DNA of 64,000 nucleotides from Rutpela maculata (GCA_936432065.2 OW386285.2:185256301-185320300); one strand, 5' to 3'. Numbered from the stretch's first letter, positions 1 to 13,169 are shown. Notes: generated from the letters alone by a model not told the origin. Translations and numbers: made by a program.

Positions 1-845
1 TTAATTCTTGACAAAGCTCGTAAAAATATGAGTGAGGTCTCATTAGATTTAGAATGACGTCTAGAAAAATGTGCAAAAGTTTCAAACCCGCACATAAACC
101 ACTGCAAAAGTTATAAACAAATTCAAATTGAAAAAATAATGAGTTTTGTTTTTTGCAAATAACCTGAATACTATTAATATATAAGAAATTAAAAAAAAAA
201 GATTCTTAGAAAGGAAGAAATTTCCAATAAAGAACTACTGACTCCCGGAACTCTGTCTCTATTATTAATAAATTTAATTTGATGTCGAAAATAGGGATCT
301 GCGCGGTGAACGCAAAGCCGTTGTGATGCTCTGAAACCGACCTTGGCAAGTAAAAACATTTTTTTATGTTATTAAATATTAATTTAAAAATTTTTTAAAT
401 TATGGTACCTACTATTTAGATACTTAAAGGAACAATACCCCGTTGGATCCCCGTTTTTCATAAAATGAGCCTATTGTGAATTAACAAATTTTTTTAGAGT
501 TTGCGTTTATATTTCAAGTCGGATAATTGTTAAACAAAAGCCACTAAATTTATTATTATTTCGCTTCGTGGACACCTTATGTCAACTATACTTTATGAGA
601 TTATGATATTGCGATGTTTTTAATTGTTATAATCTATTAGTTATTAATTATTCAAGCTAACAAAAAACTAAAAAATGGAAAAGAGAGGTTGAAATTTTTA
701 TTAAATTTAATTATTAATACTGTTTTTATACTCAAAAATACTATAAGATTACATAAACTTTAAATTTTTAGTGCTATTTGTTTAAACAAATTTTATAAAC
801 AAATAGATAATTTACGTATTTAAAAAAAAAAAAAAATTTGCCATT
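1..845 (+). repeat. Partial copy of the 9.8-12.1 kb foldback arm
   Basis: This stretch is collinear with about 9858-10680 and, in reverse complement, with about 11240-12078. Shared landmarks are the 'ttaattcttgacaaagct' start, the GACGTCTAGAAAAATGTGC segment and the 'acaaattttataaacaaata' segment. The copy is cut by the window start and fades out near 845. No coding potential is seen. Divergence from the other copies is obvious by eye, so it is not a recent duplicate. Confidence 0.8.
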
Positions 846-919
846 GGCGAAGAGCTTCTAGCTACATTCTGCAGAATTTTTGTTATTGTCAAATCTTATC
901 AAGAGTTACAACAGTTTAT

Positions 920-1044
920 ATCATTTGTCTGTTCCTAACCAGACATAGACCGGTTTCGAACTTATTATGGCATACTATGGCATACTGATGAGAACATAAT
1001 AAGTTCGAAACCGGTCTATGTCTGGTTAGGAACAGACAAATGAT
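920..1044. repeat. Perfect 50-bp inverted repeat (hairpin)
   Basis: Arms 920-969 and 995-1044 are exact reverse complements over 50 bp and enclose a 25-bp loop. The arms contain CCGGTTTCGAACTTATTATG. Perfect identity implies a recent origin or active homogenisation. No target duplication or ORF was found. Confidence 0.9.
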
Positions 1045-1177
1045 AGTTGGTTACTGATCACGATTTGAAGGTGTAATTCAATGCAGGGCGGGGTATTTGC
1101 CCGCTGAGTAGTTGTTTCCTTCAAATCCGATTTCATATATATATATAGATGTTTATATTTTCTTGACCGTTGATATC

Positions 1178-1750
1178 AAATTAACTTGATATAGGTATAT
1201 CCTGGGTTATCGGTCTTTTTAATAAAATAACTTTTTTCTTACGTTTCGGTTTATTCAACCATCGTCAGAGAACTACAATTAAGTGAATTTATTTTTTTTA
1301 TAAAGGTTATTTTTTTTATACATATGGTTTTAAATTACTTACATTACTTAATATTATTGTTGAATTGCACACTACAAATAATTACATTTTAGGTCTATTG
1401 TATATGAGTGTTTAAAAGCAACTAAAAACTGAAAATTAAGTATTGCCTGTCTGCGTCTACTAACATAAACAAACCACTACATTTAACGCAGACAGGCAAT
1501 ACTTAATTTTCAGTTTTTAGCTGCTTTTATATACAATAGAGCTAAAATGTAATCATTTGTAGTGTGCAATTCAACAATAATATTAAGTAATGTAAGTAAT
1601 TTAAAACCATATGTGTAAAAAAATAACCTTTATAAAAAAATAAATTCACTTAATTGTAGTTCTCTGACGATGGTTGAATAAACCGAAACGTAAGAAAAAA
1701 GTTATTTTATTAAAAAGACCGATAACCCAGGATATACCTACATCAAGTTA

Positions 1751-1754
<4 letters not shown>
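1178..1754. repeat. Large foldback, arms about 270-280 bp
   Basis: The left arm (1178-1456) and right arm (1486-1754) are inverted copies with few differences, around a 29-bp loop. Both carry the segment TTCGGTTTATTCAACCATCG, of a kind often seen in short insect repeats. The right arm runs straight into an (AT)n tract. No gene is seen. It may be a solo foldback MITE or two head-to-head repeat ends. Confidence 0.85.
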
Positions 1755-1922
<168 letters not shown>

Positions 1923-2331
1923 CCGTTGGCATCCTACCTAATAACGTTCTCACTTGGCATCCACTAATATACACGCTGATATACACAAAATTTATTTAAA
2001 GGCTAAGTTAGCATCCTACCTATTTTACGGTTTAATTGGCGTCCTTATGAATATTTTAATCGATGCGTAAAATGACACCCGAATATAAAAATTACAGGTT
2101 TAACTGACTTCCGGCGGCGTTGTCAGATGTATGCTATACTGCTTTATCGTATTTGCCTGGAAGAATATTATTACAATCTGCAGTCTGTCGACGTATAAGT
2201 AAATAAGGAAATCTCATCCTGTGAGAATACTAATTTATGTCACAATTTAAGTTTTGAAACATGAAGTTCGCGTAAAAGTGAATTACTTTTTATTTGCTTA
2301 TAATTGTTATAAAACATATTCTTTATGGGAT

Positions 2332-3290
2332 TTGGCAAACAGTAGAAAAAACAATCTGTATGAACTAAAAAGAAAGTCTATCTGCAAAGATTGGAAATTA
2401 ATTTTGTAGATAGTTTTTCTTTTTAGTTCTCACAGATAGTTTTTTTCTGCTATTTGTCAATTTATCAAATTTTCTGTACGAGATAGGACAGGGTGCTGTA
2501 AAGAAATATTATTCAGAAAAATAAAACTGAATTTGTTAAAACTTTGCTCACTTGCGAACTGACCCTATAAGGGTAAAGTTGGAGTATCACGTATTTTTAA
2601 CGTTTATTATTATTTATTTGAGTTCTCTTTTACACAAATTATTATTAGACAATTATAATTTATTCAAAAAATTATATTTTGCTATAAATTTGTAACATTT
2701 CCAACTTTTTTTAAATTTCACAATAGTTCAAAGAATACGAATTAATAATTATTTTTTTAATTACACCCCCCATGAGAACTATTGGGCCTCAAAATGACCC
2801 CAGAAGGACAAAAGTAGAGTATCATGTATTTCTAGCATTTATTGTTATTTATTTGCGACTCTTTTTGCAGAAATTATTTTTAATTAGGCTCAAAAATGTT
2901 CTTTATTTTAAATATGAACAGAAAGTCGATGAAAAGTTCAAAATTTCTTAAAACCTGCACAATTCTAGCTCTATTCTGAAGAAAGTTGGCAATAAACAGG
3001 AATAAGTTGCTTAAATAATTTGCAGGTTTCATTAGCAAACTCTTAATAAATAAAATTGTGAAACTAAAAAAAGATGGAAATGCTACAAATTTGTAACGAA
3101 ACGTAATTGCTTAAATAAATTATAATTATTTAAGTAAATTAAAATTGTTTAAACAATTTGAAAAACCTTAAAATATTAAGACAAACTGAAATCTGACTAA
3201 TTCAAAACTATTTCTATAAAAAAATCTCAAATAAACAATACTCATTCTGAATAATTCTTTCTAAGATTTTGTCCTATCTCTTACAGAAAA
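2332..3290. repeat. Composite inverted and direct repeats
   Basis: A hairpin lies at about 2332-2462, with arms rich in 'aactaaaaagaaa' and its complement. Sequence at 2467-2520 (TTTCTGTACGAGATAGGACA) recurs inverted at about 3245-3290. Between them, two related blocks (about 2563-2660 and 2790-2890) share 'agtatcatgtatttctagc'-like sequence in direct orientation. It looks like a foldback element with an internal duplication. No ORF of note. Confidence 0.65.
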
Positions 3291-3397
3291 TAGTATATTG
3301 TGTATTTAGGTGTGAAAGCAGTACATTCCCAGACGACGATGCATCGAAGTTCGGGAATGTGCTTTCACACCGAAATACGCATACTATTTTTTCTGAA
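3284..3397. repeat. Hairpin repeat
   Basis: Imperfect arms 3284-3330 and about 3351-3397 contain 'tgtgaaagcagtacattccc' and its near complement. No coding potential. Confidence 0.8.
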
Positions 3398-3608
3398 ATC
3401 ACAATCAATATTATTATAAATTAAGGAATTTGTATTAATGCATAAAATTTCTTCATTAATGAATAACATTTCTTCATTATAATCTAACATTTCTTCATTA
3501 CAATCTAACTGCTTACTAATAAGTGTAATTTTGATGTATGTGTAAGTGTAAATGTAAGTTTGATTGTTTGTCTGCGTGTATTTATTTACTGTCAAAAATA
3601 TACGTAAG

Positions 3609-3670
3609 AAACCATACGGGAATGTTGCTTTCCCGGCATAGGCCGGGAAAGTAATATTCCCGTACGGTTT
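3609..3670. repeat. Short hairpin with GC-rich stem
   Basis: The arms read 'aaccatacgggaatgttgct...' and its complement, with a loop near 3636-3641. The stem includes CCGGGAAAG, unusually GC-rich for this AT-rich flank. Possibly a miniature element. Confidence 0.8.
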
Positions 3671-4454
3671 TGTTGATCGTTGCTTGGCAACGGATCTTTC
3701 CGGTCTGTTTTCTGATAGTTTCTTAGCAACGGACTAAAATACTGGAATTGTGCATTTTTCGATCTGAAATCGCGCCGAAAATGTAGACATTGCCGATCGA
3801 TTTCAGAAAAAGTACTTTATAAATGAGAGAAATTACTTTTTTTTGGTAAATTTCCAAGACATATGAATTGCTCATTTAATCATGCGTCGCTCCCTGGCAC
3901 ACTGTATATGCTTTCTTAGAAAATGTAAGGCTCTTACTGAAACGAGAAATTGGAGATTTTTTAATTTTTAAAACATAATAACATTGAAAATATCAACTTC
4001 ATGAAAAAAATTATCGAACATTTCTTGTTGGAAATCGATAAAAAAATATTTAAAAACATTGTTTCATTGAAAAAATGTAATATTTCCTTTTGTTGCAAAC
4101 AAAATTGTTTTAAACAATATCAGACCGGGTTACCGTCTGGTAACATGGATGCTCATAATCAGCAGTGTCTCCAGAACTGATTCCAACATATAAACTGCGT
4201 CTGAAATGTATTCGAAACTCATACGCCCATACTGCCTGCTATATAACTAGACCTCCCAATTTTATAGACCAGTAACAACTTCGTAAAAAAAATGAAAATC
4301 GGCAAAGAGACCACGGTGTTTCATTTCTACATAAAAACTTTTAAAAAGTCAAAAACCTAAAACACATTCCAATTTAAAAAAATATAAATGACTAAGTTTT
4401 AAAATCTAAAAAGGAAGTAACAGGACAAGCTTTACTTGAAAACGTTTTTATTGA

Positions 4455-4733
4455 AAATAAAATTATATAAAAAAAAATATTTTTAAGAAAAAGCTTTTAT
4501 TTGAAAAAACTACTAAAAAGTAAAAATAATTTTTTAAAATTCATACACCTGGAAACCAAAAACTTTGCGGACGGTCATATAGCACTATTGCATAGTTACT
4601 TTGCTCAATTGATCACCCCCAAAGCTTTTGGTTTCCAGGTGTATGAATTTTAAAAAATTATTTAAACTTTTTAGTACAGTTTTTTCAAATGAAGGCTTTT
4701 TCTTAAAAATATTTTTTTTATATAATTTTATTT
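4455..4733. repeat. Inverted repeat, arms about 110 bp
   Basis: Arms about 4455-4563 and 4620-4733 share 'ttcatacacctggaaaccaa' and its complement, with an AT-rich outer portion. The loop (4564-4619) is unique. The 68-codon ORF at 4628-4834 crosses this repeat and the tandem array and is not considered a gene. Confidence 0.8.
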
Positions 4734-4772
4734 TTTACTTTTTAGTCTACTTATTTTGCAGACAGACAGACA

Positions 4773-5110
4773 AAACCCTTTCATTTGATACAAATGGCAA
4801 GGGAGTCGTGAAAAAAGATAATTTGCCATCCTAGGGCGTCCGCCATATTGGATTTATAATGGCGTTACATAGTTTATCGTATTTTACTCGTCAAACCCTT
4901 TCATTTGATTCCATATCAAGGGGGTTGTGAAGAAAAAGGCGATCTGCCAGCTTAGGACGTCCGCCATATTGAATTTAGAATGACGTCACATTGTCTATCG
5001 TATTTTACTCGTAAAACCCCTTCATTTGATACCCATATCAATAGGGTTGTGACTAAAAAGCCGATCCGCCATCTTGGGACGTCCGCCATATTGGATTTAG
5101 ACCGATAATG
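4773..5110 (+). repeat. Three-copy tandem repeat, period about 120 bp
   Basis: Units begin near 4773, 4893 and 5012 with 'aaaccctttcatttgata'. They share 'gacgtccgccatattggatt' and 'tatcgtattttactcgt'. A GACAGACAGAC run precedes unit 1. Such cassettes are common in insect repeats and no gene is present. Confidence 0.85.
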
Positions 5111-6654
5111 GCTATACTATGTTGCATTGTCACCGGACTTATACACGTGTGCCAAATTTCAAAGCTCTAGTATAATAAGAACTAGTCGAAATTCAACTTG
5201 CAAGATTTCATCAAATAAACATACATTCATACATAACACATTGCAAGTTAAATAAAAGCTTTTAAAAAAATGAATACAACACAAATATTTAGCATTTATG
5301 AAAATGTAAACATACGTATTTCAAACCAAAATAATACAATAATGGTAAAATGAAACAGAAACCGAACATCAACTCTTAAAAGGAAATTTATTTTCTCTGT
5401 CTATATAATCTCAGGATTATGTTATGTGTACTTTGTAGTTCTAACACATTATAGTGTAGGCAAATTAGCATTCTGACTAAATAGTTTATCGAATGAATGG
5501 ATTTTCACGAAACTTTGTGGATTCTGTTCGTTTTGAAGTCTAGATCAAACTCCAAAAAAAAAATGGCCGCTAATATTGCCTCGCAATTGTTATAAACAAT
5601 GATCTTGTTGCTAATTTGTTAACTAGTAAAATTGAGGTAAATTAAAAAAAAATTTTCTTTTTAGATAATTTTATGAAAAATAACAACTTTTTACTCTCGT
5701 AAAATTTTCGAAAAATGCATATTTTCCGAGATATAGCGGTTGAATTTTTCCAAAAAGGGTTGAAGGTGGAATAAAAAGTGACGAGAAAAATCCATAAATT
5801 CGAGTGAATATATTATTAAACTACAAGACTTTTTTTCCTTTATGACTTTTTCCTAAAGTGCACTCTGTCCAAGTTTCCTGGAAAAACAGAAAAAAAGGCC
5901 CTTATCGGAAAATGGAAAATATCGTAAACTATGAAATTTAAAAATCTGGAAAAATTCAAACGTATAAGTTAATACATTCTTTAAAATTTTGCTCTCTTCT
6001 AATTTTTTTTGTAACGTACATATTTTCCGAGTTTTCAACAGTTTTTCACTATCAAAATGTATCTAAATTTTTTCATGACACAAAATGCATGTAATCTCTA
6101 AAATTGTAATTAATTTATATATATTTAATAGAAAAATATCTAATTTGTGAAGAAAAGAAAGAACGAAAAAATTTCTACTGCTGTCTCGTAAGCAAATATT
6201 AAACCACCTTTACCCTTTCAAATAGAAAGACGTAAACTGGACTGTAAGTCGATGAAGTCTACTTATTTTGAACAATGGATAATTACACAATACACATCTT
6301 TTAAAATATCTGTAGAGAAAATGTTTATGAATTTAAAAAACAAAACATAAAATTAATATATTTCGGAAAGGGTTTGTTACAATAGAGGCCTTACCCCACA
6401 AGCGTCCATAATAAGACGCAATAAAACTGTCTTTCAGAAATAGCAATCCTTCATTTCAAAAAGACAAGTCAATTCGTTTCAGATACAACCCATTATTGTC
6501 TGTTTAACCGAAACTAGAATAACAGACTCCGAAACTGTAAAAAATTACCAAATATAAGCCACTTTTCGAGCGGCTTTTACACCGTTATTGTAATACATTC
6601 TGGCGATTAAGTAAAATGCTAGAATCTCTAAAACGATTATTTTTTGTGTAATTT
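5111..6654. other. Intergenic AT-rich sequence
   Basis: No recognisable gene, RNA or repeat structure was seen. ORFs are short and of low complexity. Confidence 0.6.
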
Positions 6655-6905
6655 TATAGCAATGTGTTCCAGATCTTTTTATAATACATACACGTAACAA
6701 CTATTAAGTTAATATCTTAAACCGTCCGACAGGAAACGTGCGTACAAAAAATACAGACAGGCCGATAGATACAATTTTTTTTGCCCTCAAATTTAAAATC
6801 TCGATATTTCATGACATTCTAAACCGATTTCAACAAAAAACAAATTGAAGTTTTTTTTTACGATTACTATACTTCCAATCCACTATTTGGATGTGGAAGT
6901 AAAAT
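6655..6905 (-). repeat. Truncated copy of the 'CTTCCACATCC' repeat family
   Basis: This segment matches 61060-61277 in the same orientation and 8202-8360 inverted. Shared blocks are 'cgtgcgtacaaaaa', 'aaaatctcgatatttcatga' and the terminal 'ggatgtggaagta'. Only the end bearing the terminal palindrome (about 6871-6905) is preserved. Confidence 0.7.
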
Positions 6906-7407
6906 TTACGACTCAAATCATCCAATGTCCCAAATTGGGATACAAATTGTGCGAAAATTATTAAGTAATTATAAATACTGATTTAATGAAGCTAAAATAT
7001 TATGACATGATACATCTGAAAGTGTATTTTAAATAAAAAGAAACATTTCTTATTATAAAAACACAATTTGTAATGTTAAATGTTAATAAAATTGAACATG
7101 CCTCAAGTTTAACAACAGGTAGTTTTCTTTATAGTAGTGTAAAATATTATAAAAAATCTGAGGCCTTGGCTTCTAGTAGGTATACTTATTCACCAAAACT
7201 ACACTAACATTTTTCTTTGTATGTCTTACAAAACATTTTTTGTAATAAATATAAAATGTTTTTTTCCATGATTTTATTTTAAGGATAACTAAATGAACTA
7301 TATTTCACAATAGAAATATGAAACATTTCATTTCTTGTTTCTTATTTATAACAAATTTGGATAAAAACATACATTATTTTTAATGAAAATATATGCCATT
7401 TGATTTA

Positions 7408-8745
7408 CTACTTCCACATCCACGTAGTGGAGTGGAAAGATGTACAGGGTGCGCCACTTAAAACTGCCCATACTTGTAGCTTTTTTATTTTTAAAGCGAT
7501 GACCTTGTTGGGCACATCAAATTGTAGACATTTTTAAAGCCTTAAACACGCATACAGAGTGATTTAAAAAAAAATTTGAAAAAATTGTTAAGAAAGGAAA
7601 CTTAATTTCTTTGAATATTTTTTTACCTCAACTTGTACATGGAATGTGTTAATGTTTTCTTATAAAGATTTTAATTAGCTTCAATTTATGTTAAAAAAAA
7701 AGTTTTAAGAATAAAAATTCCTATTATTTAGTACATTTTAAGAGTTTGTTTTTAAAAATATTTATTTCTTTTGTTTCTTGTTGCTGTTTTGTTACGTTGA
7801 GGATTTTTTGTAATATGTCTTTTACAAATAAAGCATAAAATTATTATTTACATTTTTTCAGTTATTTTAAAAAAAATCAGGAGTCGGAAGGAGCGTTTTT
7901 AATTTCTTTCTCTAAAACCAAAAAGAATTTCGGATATGACGTAATAAACATAAGATAAATTGAAGCTAATTAAAACTTTTATAAGAAAACATTGACGCAG
8001 TTCATGTACAGGATGAGGTAAACAAATATTCAAGGAAATTAAATTTTCTTTCTTAACAATTATTTTATTTTTTTTTTAAATCACTCTGTACACATGTTTA
8101 AATGCCTTAAAATTATCTACAATTTGATATGCCCAACATGGTCGTAGTTTAAAAAATAAGAAAGTTGCAAGCCTGGGGAGTTTTAAGTGGCGCACCCTGT
8201 ATAGTAATCTTAAAAAAAAATTCAAAATGTTTTTTGCTGAAATAATAAATGTCATAAAACGTCGAGATTTTAAATTTAAGAGAGAAAAAAATTCTCTCTG
8301 TGTGTCGGTCTGTAACTTTTTTGTGCGCACGTTTTCTTCGCAACGGTCGTCTAAGATACTATCTTCAAATTTGGCACACATATGTTCCATGACGAGATCT
8401 GGTACTAGATTATGTCTTGCGCTAATTCCGGTGAAGGGTTGTGAGTTAAATAGGGTAAATAGGGAAAAACAATAAAGCAAGCTAATAACAGTCCAGAATG
8501 GACCGGATATGGATTTGGCACTATCTTAATATGGATAACGCCCGAAATTTGCCTTCGTATTCGGCAGCGTCCGGAAGTTCTGGAAGTTTGGCTAGCATTC
8601 GGCAACGCCCTTTTATTAAAATTCTGTGACCAATTATTTCGACATACTAGAGTGCAAACATGGTCAAGATGTTTTCCTTTACAGAGACTTGGATGGGAAA
8701 TCTGGATGTGGAAATATTGATTCCTTAGGCAGCGGTTTTATTCCA
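7408..8745 (+). repeat. Copy of the 'CTTCCACATCC' repeat family, split by a MITE
   Basis: It begins with 'tacttccacatccacgtagt' and resumes at 8202 after the nested MITE. It then matches the reverse complement of 60590-61277, including 'aaaacgtcgagattttaa', 'gtcggtctgtaactttttt' and the distal end 'gatgtggaaatattgattcc'. Joining across the MITE restores collinearity with the 61 kb copy, so the empty site is effectively documented. No transposase is encoded; the family is a non-autonomous repeat of unassigned class. Confidence 0.75.
7445..8199. mobile_element. Tc1/mariner-like MITE, 755 bp, TA duplication
   Basis: The ends are CAGGGTGCGCCACTTAAAAC and its complement, flanked on both sides by TA (7443-7444 and 8200-8201). 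Imperfect inverted arms of about 250 bp (7445-7694 and 7946-8199) surround an AT-rich core. No transposase is present. TA duplication with CAGGGTG-type ends suggests mobilisation by a Tc1/mariner transposase. It is inserted in the older repeat at 7408-8745. Confidence 0.85.
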
Positions 8746-9837
8746 AAAGCTACAACAAATTTTGAATGATTTATTTTATCACAACTCAATTGAGAGTAAT
8801 ACTCCAATTTCGATTTTCATAAAAAAAGTAATCTTTTAACAAATAGCCATAACTTTGACAATTTTTATTGTAGAAGAACCGGAATGTATTAAATTGAATT
8901 ACCTTTCAACGTTGTAATAACCAATTTCAGACCCTTCGGTTTTTAAGTTATTCACGAAAAATACGTGTTGAAATTTGACATTTAGAAAGGGACGAAAAAA
9001 CACAAAACCTTAAAAAAATAATATCTCGAACAATCTTTGAACGGGACTAATCTGAAATTTAAGGTAAAGTTAATTTCTTATGTTTCAAGTCGTACAAATA
9101 ACAGTTTTTGACACAATTCGTAATTTTCAAGATATTTCCAGAAACCCATTTTTTAACGAATTGCTAGATACAACGAATCAAAAATCACGGTCATTTACAT
9201 TCAAACTATACAAATTGCGCGGAGATATTAACAAAATTGTATGACTTTTATATCAACTTTATTATTCTAATTATAACATGTTGTTTGAGTGACCTATAAT
9301 AATTAATATCATGAGAGAAATAGAAGTAAAAATTGTTGAATTACTTAAACACTATCAACGAAAAAACTAGCTCGAATTAAAACTAAAATATACTTTACGT
9401 GCAATATGTACAATATGTTTACTTAAAGTAAACTGCAATTAAATTTTAATTTTATTTATATAAATATATACTTTGGAAAAAACTTTGTTAGTTTAGATGA
9501 ATTATAGTTTTACAGATATCTATGAACTTACATTTAAAATCACGAGGTGTAGATGCTCCAAACTGATTAATTTTGAAGCACAGTGGCAAGTGTAAAGTAA
9601 AAAATATATTATAATTTAAGCTATCAAACTTTGTCGTATAATTTTTTCCATCTTGTTAGTTTCATTTCGACAGCTTTATCTTTAACGGTGTCTTAGTAAC
9701 TCTACAACTCTTTCAGCCATGCATTTCTCTACAAGAGGTTGTTCTTGGGTCACCTACTATACTTTTCTTAAATAAAATCCAATAAGAAATCCAAAAATTT
9801 AAACAAAACGAATTAAAATAATCTCCAACATACACTA
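8746..9837. other. Intergenic AT-rich sequence
   Basis: No gene, RNA or clear repeat recognised. Confidence 0.55.
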
Positions 9838-12092
9838 GTTCACAAGTTCAAAGACGTGTTAATTCTTGATAAAGCTTGTAAAAATTTGAGTGAGGGCACA
9901 TTGGATTCGGAATGACGTCTAGAAAAATGTGCAAAACTTTCAAACCCGCATATAAACAATTGCAAAAGTTATAAACAAATTAAGATTGAAGAAATAGCGA
10001 GCTTCGTTTTTTGAAAATAACTCGAAAACCATTAATATTTAAGAAATTTAAAAAAAAATTCTTGAAGAGGAAGAAATTTCCAATAGAAAAGTCAGAACTC
10101 CCGGTATTCTATCTCTATTATTAATAATTTTAATTTAATGTTGAAAATAAGGCTTCGTGCGGCAAACGCTAAGCCGTTACGAAACCGGCCGTAATAAGTA
10201 AAAATATTTTTTTATGTATTAAATATTAATTTAAAAATTTTAAAAAACTATGGTATTATTCAGACATTTAAAGAAAAAAAATCCAGATTTTTCATAAAAT
10301 GAGCCTATTGTTAATTAACAATTTTTTTTAGAGCTTACGTTTATATTTCAAGTCGGATAATTGTTAAGCAAAAGCCACTAAAATTATTACGTTCCCTTTA
10401 GACCTTATATCAACTATACTGTACGAGATTATGACATTGCGATATTTTTAATTGTTATAGTCTATTAGTTATTAATTATTTAAGATAACAAAAAACTAAA
10501 AAATTAAAAAAAAAAAAGGTTGACATTTTTTTTATTAATTTTAATTATTATTACTAGTTTTATATTCAAAAATAACATAAGATTACATAAACTTTAAATT
10601 TTTAGTGTTATTTGTTTAAACAAATTTTATAAACAAATAGATAAATTACTTATTTTTGAAAAACATTTTTTGCCATTTTATTTGTCATAAAATATTATGA
10701 ATTAAAAAAAATTTTTTTCTTAAAAACATTTTTTAATTGTTTATAATCATTTTTTTTTCCTTTCTTCATTATTTAAACAAGTTATTAAGTAAAAATTTTA
10801 GTTTTAAAACCTATTATTTGCAATTCTCTACAAGGTGGAATTTTTTTTTTGTTGTTAATTTATTTGTTTATTTAATAAATAATTTGTTATTAACAACCTT
10901 CGAATGTGTTTATATTTTTTTAGATAGAAAAAAAAATTTAAAAAAAACAACCGTATAGATGAACATAAAAAAAATGTTAATATTTCTTATAGAATTTTAA
11001 ATTTTAAATATTAAAAATGTTTTTTGACATATTTATGTATATGGTTGTTCTGGTTATTTTTTTCTATCTAAAAAAATATAAACACATTCGGCGATTGTTA
11101 ATTAGAAATTGTTTATTAAATAAACAAATTAATTAATAACAAAAATTCCCAGAGAATTGCAAATAAAAAATTTTAAGAATATTTTTTTTCTTAATAATTT
11201 GTTCAAATGAAGGAAAACGGGAAAAAATAATTATAAACAATTAAAAAAATGTTTTGAGAAAATTTTTTTTTTCAAAAATACGTAATTTTTTATAAAATTT
11301 GTTTAAACAATTAGCACTAAAAATTTAAAGTTTATATAATTTTATAGTATTTTTGAATATAAAAACTAATAATAATAATTTTAAAATTAATAAAAAAAAT
11401 TTTCAACCTCTATTTAATTTCTTAGTTTCTTGTTAGCTTAAATAATTAATAACTAATAGACTGTAACAATTAAAAACATCGCAATGTCATCTCATCAATC
11501 TCATAAAATATAGTTGACATAAGGTTCTCACGAAGCGAAATAATTTTAGTGGCTTTTGTTTAACAATTTTCCGACTTAAAACATAAACGTAAACTCAAGA
11601 AAAAAAAATTGTTAATTAACAACGAGGTCATTTAATGAAAAATCGGTAAAAAAAATTTTTCCAACGGGATATTGTTCCTTTAAGTGTCTAAATAATAACG
11701 CAATTAAAAAAAAAATTATATTAATACTTGACAATATAAAAAAATTGTTTTGCTTCTTACGACCGGTTTCAGAGTTTTGTAACGGTTTAGCGTTCGCCGT
11801 GCGAAGCCCCATTTTCAACATTAAATTAAAGTTACTAATAGTAGAGATAGAGTTCCAGAAGTTCAGACTTTTTTATTGGAAATTTCTTCCTTTTTAAGAA
11901 CCTCTTTTTTTAATTTCTCAATTATTAATAGTTTTCGAGTTATTTGCAAACAACGAAACTCGTCATTTTTTTCAATCTTAATTTGTTTATAACTTTTTCA
12001 CATTTTTCTAGACGTCATTCCGAATCCAATGAGCCCTCACTTATATTTTTACAAGCTTTATCAAGAATTAACACGTGTCTGAACTTGTGAAT
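9838..12092. repeat. Giant foldback element, arms about 1.1 kb
   Basis: The left arm (about 9838-10960) is inverted at about 11050-12092. The outer ends share 'cacaagttca' and 'gtgttaattcttgataaagc'; inner parts share 'gtgtttatatttttttagat'. The loop (about 10960-11050) is AT-rich. The arms have drifted by indels, so the element is old. It encodes no evident protein. The block at 1-845 is another copy of one arm. Confidence 0.85.
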
Positions 12093-12670
12093 TAGACTAA
12101 ATAAGATTCTTTTACATTAACATAATATTGTAGTTTATCACGTATCTAAAATATTTTTGCTAATAACTTTTCTCTTACTTCTGTAGTTTAATTAAACTAC
12201 AGAACACTATTTTACTTATAGCCTTGCTGAACCATCCTTAACAAAAGTTGTTTACAATCAAGAGGTACAAATTCCGTCCTCATTTTAACAGTTACACGAA
12301 TTGTCTCCACTAAGTTTACTTTTCCTAGTAATAATATATTCGAGCAAACTAAAACATCTGGATCAACATGTGGTATATAATAACCTACTTCCACGGTGTT
12401 GCCAGCTGACTAGATGCCATCTAAACCGCTTCTGTGGTCAGCAGGTATTCAAAATGAATATTTTTCAAGCGACAGGCACGGCAGCTAGTAACAAACCGCT
12501 GAACTAAAATATTCACTAGGGTGTTAGAATGGGTCACTTGACCTCCAACTTAAAATAAGTTTTAATGGCATAATACGACATCTACGATGCCCCTGCGTTA
12601 ATATCTCTAGCAGGTCAGATGGCATCCGAATACCGGATGCCATCTGACTCGTGGATGCCAACTGAACCTA
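12093..12670. other. Intergenic, with GATGCCATCTGA-type short repeats
   Basis: The segment 12610-12670 contains 'ggatgccatctgactcgtgg' and related GGATGCC/GGCATCC words that recur beside the (AT)n tracts at 1.9 and 16.9 kb. No gene is seen. Confidence 0.5.
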
Positions 12671-12696
12671 AAATTTTACATTGTGGGATGCCAACG

Positions 12697-12736
<40 letters not shown>

Positions 12737-12740
<4 letters not shown>

Positions 12741-13155
12741 ACGTGTTTCCACCCTTAGGAAACCACCCTCGCAAATTCCGTGGGTTCCAAAAATTATAAC
12801 AAGAGATGTCCACTAACACACTTTATTAAATATTTACTGGATACTTCACAATACTATTATTAATTTAAATACACTTTTACTGACTAAAATCACAATGTTT
12901 ATCACTTTGTTTATCTTTGAAGTCTTAACCTCACTTTCTATACTTTCTGAACTTCTGAACTACTCGCTGAGAATGCGTCTTTTATACCTAAAAATGACAG
13001 ATCTCGATTTTTCTGTGATGACGCCACCATTCTCTAGATCATTCCAGATGTCACCAGAACTAACTTCTTCTGGTAGGTTTCTCGAGTAGGTGCAAATACA
13101 CTACTTTTTAGTAACCAACATAACCTTAAATTTCAAGGGGTTGCAACATATTACA
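12737..13155 (-). repeat. 3' LTR
   Basis: It is 419 bp and starts TGTAATATGTTGCAAC on the minus strand, ending in CACGTGAC followed by T where the 5' copy has A. It differs from the 5' LTR by one internal C/T and the terminal base. The 64-codon ORF at 12895-13089 occurs in both LTRs and is not treated as a gene. Confidence 0.92.
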
Positions 13156-13169
13156 CTGCCCCCTCCTTA
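13156..13169 (-). other. Polypurine tract candidate
   Basis: On the minus strand TAAGGAGGGGGCAG lies immediately before the 3' LTR, the expected site for plus-strand priming. It overlaps the integrase-remnant stop codon. Confidence 0.8.

Noticed and set aside
4628..4834. 68-codon plus-strand ORF
   Set aside because: It spans an inverted repeat and the start of a tandem array; composition is Phe/Leu-rich from poly-T.
12895..13089. 64-codon ORF repeated identically at 16557-16751
   Set aside because: It lies inside both LTRs and is duplicated only because the LTRs are; no protein features.
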